DNA from: Bdellovibrionia bacterium | GTDB lineage: Bacteria; Bdellovibrionota; Bdellovibrionia; Bdellovibrionales; JAGQZY01 | DNA: 32,887 bases | Direction of reading: 5' to 3' | Assembly: GCA_030424665.1 (NCBI GenBank) | Contig: JAUHWN010000030.1 | Location: 1-32,887, forward strand | Shown: one piece after another, positions 26,745 to 32,887 of the stretch | How positions within the stretch are numbered: the first letter of the stretch is position 1 | Layout: every line of letters begins with the position of its first letter | Notes under the pieces: generated by a model | Seen by the model: only the letters and a program-made list of their open reading frames with translations | Database searches by the model: none | What the model was told of the DNA's origin: nothing | Position numbers and translations under genes: made by a program

Positions 26745-29661
26745 CCTCTAACTCCTCTTCGACGACTAAGTTACTTATCGTCACCTTTGGTTTTTCTCGT
26801 CTTATTGGGTCGCCTTTTGGTCCAATAGCAATGCGAGTCGAATTAAACTGTTTTGGATCTAATTTTCCTTCTTCAATGAATCTTCTCAACCCAGACATTG
26901 TCTCAAAAGTGAATGTACCAAAGTTTTCATCAAGGAATAAATCATGTATGTAGAAATTTTTATCTTCCTTTGAATCATAAAGTCCAAGTTGAACTTGCCC
27001 AGTACCCTTTATTTTACCCCTAACGCGGTAATTCTTGTCAGTCCGAAAATCAATCCGTGGACTGTACAAAAATGACTTTCTACCGTCGACAATCTTCAAG
27101 TAAATGCCCATATCTGATTGCCCCCATCTTATATTTTCAGGAACTTGCCAGTGGGCCTGTGCTCTCCAACCTTGGAGTTCTGCATCCCAGGACTCAGTCC
27201 GCCTATTTGAATAGCGCTCTTGAGTGTTAAAGAGCTTAAAGGACTTAAGCTGAATTTCTGACTTTCCAACTGAAGAGACCGCGACTCTGAATTCTTTTGT
27301 AGATGGTATAGGAGCCAATTGAAACAATACATCTCTCTTTTTAGAAACAGTCCCTTCCCAAATTAAACTATAGCGATTTAATCCCGTCTTAGTAAATTCA
27401 ATTAAATAAACTCTAGATAATCCATTTCCCTCAATGGAGAACTCCCCACTATGGATCATTCCCCCTTCAATCGAGAATTCATTCGAAAAAGCCTGACTTG
27501 GTACTGAATTTATCAGGCCCTTCCCACTGTATCGAAACAGTTCAACTCGATTACTGAGGCTTCGATTATCCGTAGAATTAAAATTTGTGCTTAAATAATT
27601 ATCTTTAGAGCCCTTGTAGTAATCGACATTTGAAAACTCAGTCCAAACAACAGAATTCACACCTTCATTCCACTCAAATACTAATAACTGATTGTCATTG
27701 TTACCAGTCTGAGATTCATCTAATAGTTGGAAGATGCGGTAACCGTACTCATCCAGCAGAAGTTTCGCAAACGCAGAGTTGCCAACTAACTTAGAAACCA
27801 CTGAATTATAGAAAGCCGGTTCCGCGTAACCGGGAGTCGCTATATGTGTGACCCCCTGCTCTTTTAAGTAATCAAAGGCCCTATCCACCGATTGAATTGA
27901 ATAGAGTTCTTTAATTTTAGGGTCTAAATGGCTGACAAACTCTCGCTGACCGTAATAGGAGAAATCACTCTGCCTGAAGTTAAGAATCTTAGCATCCTTA
28001 GCAGTTTCATCTTTAACGAAGAGAACTGAGCGATAAATTCCGGAACGGTAGGAATACAGCTTCTCAAGGTCTGAATCAAAAAGTGTCAACGGAGACAATC
28101 TCGCAGAATAGGTTTCATAGGCAGTTCGATAACTGGGTAAATAACAAAGATAAGCCAAAACTAATACGATTAGCCCCTTGAGAACCCGAGACCTGGGCTG
28201 CCAATTAAACTTAGAAAATAGAGCTCCAGCGATGAGAATAATGCTCAAGGAAACAAAAGGCTGAGATGTCATCATATACCTATCATTTTTGATGAGAGCA
28301 TCTGTACCAATTATAGTACTCAATACTGCTCCAAAGAGATAACCAACTACGACAAGTATACTCAGCGAAAGTAAATCAAGTTTAAAATTTAACCAAGACT
28401 TAATCCGACTGGATTTTCTAAGAATGAAAAAAAGTCCAGACAAAAACATTAGTAGGAATGCCCAGTAACTGTAGCCAAATGATTCAGTCTTAGTAAAACC
28501 TTTTAAAGCTCCTCGTACCACCCTTTGAAATGGCTCGCCGATTTCACGGGTTACCCTGAAATAATCCTTATACCCAAGCTCCTTCAATTCATATACGGGA
28601 ACAGCACCGGCGTCAGCAACGACAGACCCAAAGTTGCGGATGTTATCTACATACTGTGGGATAACGAAAATGAGTCCCGCAAATAGCGCCGGCACCACAA
28701 AAACGAGTGAATTGCGAATTTTCAAAAACCAAAGAAGTAAACATAAGCCCAGAATAATGGGTATAATTAATATTCCGATGGAATGTGTATAGAGAGCGAA
28801 TCCAACTCCAAACGTAAATAGCCCTGCCAATGCAAAACTGGGGTTTTGGAGTAACTTCCAAAATAAAACTATCGCAACTAGAAAGCCATGAATTCGAATG
28901 GGATCTATGTGAGAAATAGACGCTTGAGCGTAATACATCGGAATGGATATGAGAAAATGAACTCCAATAGCCCTCAACCAGATTGGAAGCCCTCTGGTTA
29001 AACTAAAAATAAGAAGAACCGAATAAAGGCTAAATGTTGGTGCGACAAATTTAATCCAACCGGCATACTCGGTCGAACCTTGAATAAAATAGTTCCAAAC
29101 TAACAAAAGCACATAACCCATGGGATGGGACCACGGCCCATAATAGCCATTAGCTTGGTCAGAATTAAGAATGGGATAGGCGTCGCTACTTTTTAAATCA
29201 GCGAGAATTCGCGCCGTTTGCGCATATTCAAGAGGGTCGTTCCCCGTCATCGGAAAAGCCATATTCGCAAAGTACAGAAGTGAAACCACCAAAATGACAC
29301 TCGCGATTGCCAACCGATCGAGCCATGATGACGGCCAAAGAGAACGGATATCCTGAAAAAATGAAGTTAAAAGTTGAGAGAACTGCCCAAGCTCTTTGTT
29401 AAAGAATACAGGTAGCATCAGAAGGGCAGAGGATACTACGATGAGGTAGAAGTTTTGAGGAAGCCCAGGCACAATCGCAAGAGACAGATTGAGCAAGAGC
29501 GATACAACAAATGGCCCTAGCCCCATCAAAATCCATAAAAACTGATAGGCATCTTCAGTATTTTGAAATTTAACAATTCGAAGGCAAGGAAGTAACAATA
29601 AAATCGGAGTCAAAAAATAAGTAAAAAAGATCAATAGGATCTGAATAAGAAGATCTAACAT
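26707..29661 (-). CDS. Large polytopic GT-C-like glycosyltransferase candidate with extracytoplasmic C-terminal domain
   Basis: 984 aa; many N-terminal TM helices, 'TGNDPLEYAQTARIL' in first large loop (acidic GT-C-like), ~400 aa soluble C-terminus. Confidence 0.65.
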   Translation of the reverse strand: MLDLLIQILLIFFTYFLTPILLLLPCLRIVKFQNTEDAYQFLWILMGLGPFVVSLLLNLSLAIVPGLPQNFYLIVVSSALLMLPVFFNKELGQFSQLLTSFFQDIRSLWPSSWLDRLAIASVILVVSLLYFANMAFPMTGNDPLEYAQTARILADLKSSDAYPILNSDQANGYYGPWSHPMGYVLLLVWNYFIQGSTEYAGWIKFVAPTFSLYSVLLIFSLTRGLPIWLRAIGVHFLISIPMYYAQASISHIDPIRIHGFLVAIVLFWKLLQNPSFALAGLFTFGVGFALYTHSIGILIIPIILGLCLLLWFLKIRNSLVFVVPALFAGLIFVIPQYVDNIRNFGSVVADAGAVPVYELKELGYKDYFRVTREIGEPFQRVVRGALKGFTKTESFGYSYWAFLLMFLSGLFFILRKSSRIKSWLNFKLDLLSLSILVVVGYLFGAVLSTIIGTDALIKNDRYMMTSQPFVSLSIILIAGALFSKFNWQPRSRVLKGLIVLVLAYLCYLPSYRTAYETYSARLSPLTLFDSDLEKLYSYRSGIYRSVLFVKDETAKDAKILNFRQSDFSYYGQREFVSHLDPKIKELYSIQSVDRAFDYLKEQGVTHIATPGYAEPAFYNSVVSKLVGNSAFAKLLLDEYGYRIFQLLDESQTGNNDNQLLVFEWNEGVNSVVWTEFSNVDYYKGSKDNYLSTNFNSTDNRSLSNRVELFRYSGKGLINSVPSQAFSNEFSIEGGMIHSGEFSIEGNGLSRVYLIEFTKTGLNRYSLIWEGTVSKKRDVLFQLAPIPSTKEFRVAVSSVGKSEIQLKSFKLFNTQERYSNRRTESWDAELQGWRAQAHWQVPENIRWGQSDMGIYLKIVDGRKSFLYSPRIDFRTDKNYRVRGKIKGTGQVQLGLYDSKEDKNFYIHDLFLDENFGTFTFETMSGLRRFIEEGKLDPKQFNSTRIAIGPKGDPIRREKPKVTISNLVVEEELEDGSYKRIYEYSL

Positions 29662-29799
29662 TTTCTTGAAGTCCCTTTAAACCCGTAAAACTAGCATCTC
29701 GAGGCAAAATACTCAAAATTCAAGATGCATACGCAGAGCGAAAAGTGTTATTACTAGCTGTATTAAACCTGAACTAGTTTGTATAGGAAAAGTATATAA

Positions 29800-30423
29800 A
29801 TGGTAGCAATCGTAGACTACGGCTTAGGCAATTTGGCTTCACTGCGTAATCTGTTTGATCGCCTCAAATTGGAGAGTTCAATCTCCTCAGATCGAGAAAT
29901 CATCCAAAAAGCAAAGTATATTATTTTGCCAGGTGTCGGCCATTTCGCCCACGGAATGAAAAATTTAGGGGAACTTGGTCTCATAGAAACTCTCAACGAA
30001 GAGGTTTTGCAGAAGAAAAAGCCAACCCTGGGGATATGTTTAGGCATGCAGCTTATGACAAGGGGCAGCGAGGAGGGCCAATGCGAGGGCCTTGGCTGGT
30101 TCAATGCCGATACAAAGAGATTTAAATTCGATGCAAAGCAATCGAGATTAAGGGTCCCTCATGTTGGTTTCAATAATGTTGATGGGGATGACAAGATATT
30201 CAGCCGAAATTCGTCAAACCCTTACTTTTACTTTACCCACTCATACTGCGTCCAATCCGACTCTCCTGAAGAGATCGCTGGTGAAACTTTTCACGGTGTA
30301 AAATTCGTATCTGCTCTCAGAAAGGAAAACATTTGGGGAACTCAGTTTCACCCAGAAAAAAGCCATCGTGAAGGAATAGCTCTTATTAGCGAATTTTTGG
30401 AGTTAAAAAATGCTGAGAACTAG
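29800..30423 (+). CDS. HisH-type glutamine amidotransferase (set B)
   Basis: 207 aa; 'VAIVDYGLGNLASLRNLF', LPGVGHF, LGICLGMQLM, 'GTQFHPEKS'. Confidence 0.92.
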   Translation: MVAIVDYGLGNLASLRNLFDRLKLESSISSDREIIQKAKYIILPGVGHFAHGMKNLGELGLIETLNEEVLQKKKPTLGICLGMQLMTRGSEEGQCEGLGWFNADTKRFKFDAKQSRLRVPHVGFNNVDGDDKIFSRNSSNPYFYFTHSYCVQSDSPEEIAGETFHGVKFVSALRKENIWGTQFHPEKSHREGIALISEFLELKNAEN

Positions 30424-31192
30424 AGTCATGCCCACCCTTTTAATTAAAGGAAACGGACTGTACAAAGGAATACAATTTAAAAACCATCGGTATGTCGGAG
30501 ACCCGATGAATGCAATCCGAATTTACGCGACAAAGGAAGTCGATGAACTCGTTCTTCTAGATATTGAAGCACGTAAGAATGGAAAGTGTATTGACCCCGA
30601 TATCGTTCAAAGGGTCGCCAAAGAAACTATGATGCCACTTACAGTCGGTGGTGGTATTACGACCTTGGATCAAGCTAAAGCATTGTTTAATGCGGGGGCT
30701 GAAAAGGTTTCACTGAATAGTGTAGCTTTCGATAGTCCAAATTTAATAAGTGAAATTGCAAATATTTACGGAAATCAAAGTATCGTGGTTTCAATGGATT
30801 TAAAGAAAAACCTATTTGGTAAGTATCAACTTTACAGCGAAAGCGGCTTAAAAAAACAAAAAGTAAACTTAGTTGATCATGCGAAAGCCATGGAATCTCT
30901 TGGTGCGGGGGAACTCCTAGTAACCTCGATGGACCAAGAAGGGACTATGCAGGGATTCGACATTCAATTGACCTCAATGATTTCAGAGGCCGTTTCTATT
31001 CCTGTTATCGCCTCTGGTGGAGCAGGAAGCATTGAGCACATGGCTCAAGTTGTCCATGACGGTCATGCTGACGCCGTTGCAGTCGGCAGTTTTTTCGTAT
31101 TTCACGGCAAACGGAGAGCGGTTCTTATTAACTTCCCTCTTCAATCTGAGCTACAAAAAGCTTTCCATCCGAACGAAAGACATTCGAATTGA
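30410..31192 (+). CDS. HisF-type (beta/alpha)8 cyclase-like ammonia-acceptor subunit (set B)
   Basis: 260 aa; 'TVGGGITTLDQAKALFNAGAEKVSLNSVAF', 'TSMDQEGTMQGFD', 'ASGGAGSIEHM'; 14-bp overlap with HisH. Confidence 0.9.
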   Translation: MLRTRVMPTLLIKGNGLYKGIQFKNHRYVGDPMNAIRIYATKEVDELVLLDIEARKNGKCIDPDIVQRVAKETMMPLTVGGGITTLDQAKALFNAGAEKVSLNSVAFDSPNLISEIANIYGNQSIVVSMDLKKNLFGKYQLYSESGLKKQKVNLVDHAKAMESLGAGELLVTSMDQEGTMQGFDIQLTSMISEAVSIPVIASGGAGSIEHMAQVVHDGHADAVAVGSFFVFHGKRRAVLINFPLQSELQKAFHPNERHSN

Positions 31193-32136
31193 AAAAATCC
31201 ATAGCCATCATAGTTAGCTTGTTACTTGTCGTTTGGTGTGGATACTTCACTTATGAAAACCGCGAACAATTTTACCCAATCCTTGAACTGAAGGCATATT
31301 GGATTACCTCACTTGTTCTCGTTTCATTCTTTTACATTTGGGCCCAAGGTTTAATACTTAAATATGTCTTAGAGCCCTACAAGATCAAACTCAAGTTTAA
31401 GGAATGGTTCGGGATTTTGGTTGTAACGTTATTTGGTAACTACATATTTCCTTTTGCAGGAATTGGCTTTAGAGCCACCTACCTTAAAAAAAATCATAAT
31501 TTACAAGTCGGCGACTTTATTGCGTCGACCGTCGCGATTTATTGGTGGGAATTTTTGATTTTTGCCTTCGGGGGGATCGTTGGGCTATCACTTTTACAAA
31601 CTGATACTACCGTCGATAAATGGGTGCTTCTTCCAGTTTTAGTTAGTGGGATCACTTTTCTTTTTATTATTTACTTTCTCAAGTTTCGCTTTCCCTTAAT
31701 CGGTCCCAAAAAAATGATCATTAAAGTAAATTCGATGCTTGAGTCTTGGGATGGGATTAAAAAAGATCGAGCTATGATGAGTAAAGTGGGATTGTCCACC
31801 ACTCTCGTCTTTGTCCTCTACACAATTATGTTCGCTATAGCCTACGAGGCTTTTGGATTTATTGTCCCGATAGCCGGAAACATGATTGTTGCTTGCCTCA
31901 GTGATTATTCCTTTTTTATTCGTTTAGCTCCCGCTGCTTTCGGGTCCTACGAGGCGAGTATAGTTTACTCTTCTCAACTCTATAATCTGACTCTTGCGGA
32001 AGGCTTGATGGTTGCGGGATTAGTTCGAGTCGCAATGATGATCTGCTACTTTTCTCTGGGACCCATTTATAGCTATGTTCTGCTGGGCACCTTTTCTAAA
32101 AAAGCTCTCTCTGAGGCAACTAAAGCAGCGACCTAA
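31189..32136 (+). CDS. UPF0104 / lysylphosphatidylglycerol-synthase-TM-region-like integral membrane protein
   Basis: 315 aa, ~7-8 TM helices; 'TLFGNYIFPFAGIGFRATYLKKNHNL', 'RLAPAAFGSYEASIVY'. Confidence 0.7.
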   Translation: MKKSIAIIVSLLLVVWCGYFTYENREQFYPILELKAYWITSLVLVSFFYIWAQGLILKYVLEPYKIKLKFKEWFGILVVTLFGNYIFPFAGIGFRATYLKKNHNLQVGDFIASTVAIYWWEFLIFAFGGIVGLSLLQTDTTVDKWVLLPVLVSGITFLFIIYFLKFRFPLIGPKKMIIKVNSMLESWDGIKKDRAMMSKVGLSTTLVFVLYTIMFAIAYEAFGFIVPIAGNMIVACLSDYSFFIRLAPAAFGSYEASIVYSSQLYNLTLAEGLMVAGLVRVAMMICYFSLGPIYSYVLLGTFSKKALSEATKAAT

Positions 32137-32203
32137 ACCTAATGGCTTAAAAAAGTGACTTCAATACTTCACAAAACTAAATCGATGAAGCGCTGAGGTT
32201 TTA

Positions 32204-32887
32204 CTAGTAACTTGTCTTGCGATTTAAGTGCCTATTTGATTCCATATCAAACCAAAACGCGAAGAAAATACTTTGCAGGCCAAAACCAAACGAAAATAAT
32301 AGCGCCAGCGTTGTTAACTCAGGGGCGTATCCCAGCTGAATCCACATGTATATGAGTCGCGAAAAGAAACCCACAGTGGCAAAAAAGAATATAAATCCCA
32401 TTCCGTAAAACAATACGAGTGGGTGAAAATCTCGAATGATGTATTTTTCTTTCATTCTCCAAAAGAAAAGTTTTACGAGAAGCCAGCCAATCGTAAATAC
32501 AGCTTTTTTAATATTGAGCTTTGATTGCTCGCCAACATTATAGACGGGCTCTGTGATGACATCTTTGACCCTAAAACGGTAAACATTGAGCTTTACCAAA
32601 AGGTCATTGGGCTGCCCGTACCTTTTATACATGGTTTGCCAATCAATGGCCTTGAGGGCCTTTTTATTGATTGCTGTATAGCCAGTTTGCGAGTCAGCAA
32701 TATGCCAGTAACCAGAGGCAATTTTAGTCAGCAACGAGAGCATTGAGTTTCCGAAATAGCGAACTCGTGGAATCTTTTTATAGGCCTCTCCTGAATGGAG
32801 GCGGTTGGCTTTTGAGTAATCGCATTCATCCTCAACAACCGGGTCCATAATTCGCGGAAGGTCGATCGGGTCCATCTGTCCGTCACC
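32204..32887 (-). CDS. Glycosyltransferase family 2, partial (5' end beyond window)
   Basis: Frame stays open to the window edge; bases 32876-32887 extend the ORF to 'GDGQMDPIDLPRI', the GT2 DGDGQxDP catalytic motif; C-terminal TM helices. Confidence 0.85.
   Translation of the reverse strand, partial: GDGQMDPIDLPRIMDPVVEDECDYSKANRLHSGEAYKKIPRVRYFGNSMLSLLTKIASGYWHIADSQTGYTAINKKALKAIDWQTMYKRYGQPNDLLVKLNVYRFRVKDVITEPVYNVGEQSKLNIKKAVFTIGWLLVKLFFWRMKEKYIIRDFHPLVLFYGMGFIFFFATVGFFSRLIYMWIQLGYAPELTTLALLFSFGFGLQSIFFAFWFDMESNRHLNRKTSY

Noticed and set aside
29694-29728. GCATCT/AGATGC inverted repeat in the divergent spacer as an operator
   Set aside because: Only 6 bp with a 23-bp spacer; expected by chance at this length.
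32201-32210. TTACTAGTAA palindrome at the last convergent boundary as a terminator
   Set aside because: Short AT-rich palindrome without a loop or T-tract; no basis to call it a terminator.
1-32887. CRISPR array, tRNA/rRNA, IS elements or long repeats
   Set aside because: Looked for repeat-spacer periodicity, transposase motifs and RNA signatures; none seen.

Overview
The window is a dense 32.9-kb surface-polysaccharide (O-antigen/capsule-type) biosynthesis locus. It has about 29 tightly packed genes in seven alternating strand blocks. Recognisable parts: a short Wzz-like chain-length protein, a Wzy-like polymerase, a Wzx-like flippase, several GT4/GT2 and polytopic GT-C-like glycosyltransferases, and a WbpA-WbpB-WbpD cassette (UDP-HexNAc dehydrogenase, Gfo/Idh/MocA oxidoreductase, hexapeptide N-acyltransferase). 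There is also an AsnB/DegT/deacetylase/formyltransferase operon and a cassette with an HTTM-like membrane protein. The most striking feature is two complete, clearly diverged sets of 'N-acetyl sugar amidotransferase + HisH + HisF' (WbpG/HisH2/HisF2 type, the acetamidino-sugar machinery) in one locus. In both sets the HisF paralogue has Leu where canonical HisF has the catalytic Asp11, while HisH keeps its Cys-His-Glu residues. This points to dedicated ammonia-supply enzymes rather than histidine synthesis. Other points: a formyltransferase-fold protein whose catalytic Asn appears replaced by Cys, convergent genes whose stop codons interlock in a CTAG palindrome, and a leader with two mutually exclusive hairpins. 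No RNA genes, CRISPR arrays, transposases or long repeats were recognised. All calls come from reading translated motifs; no searches were run.
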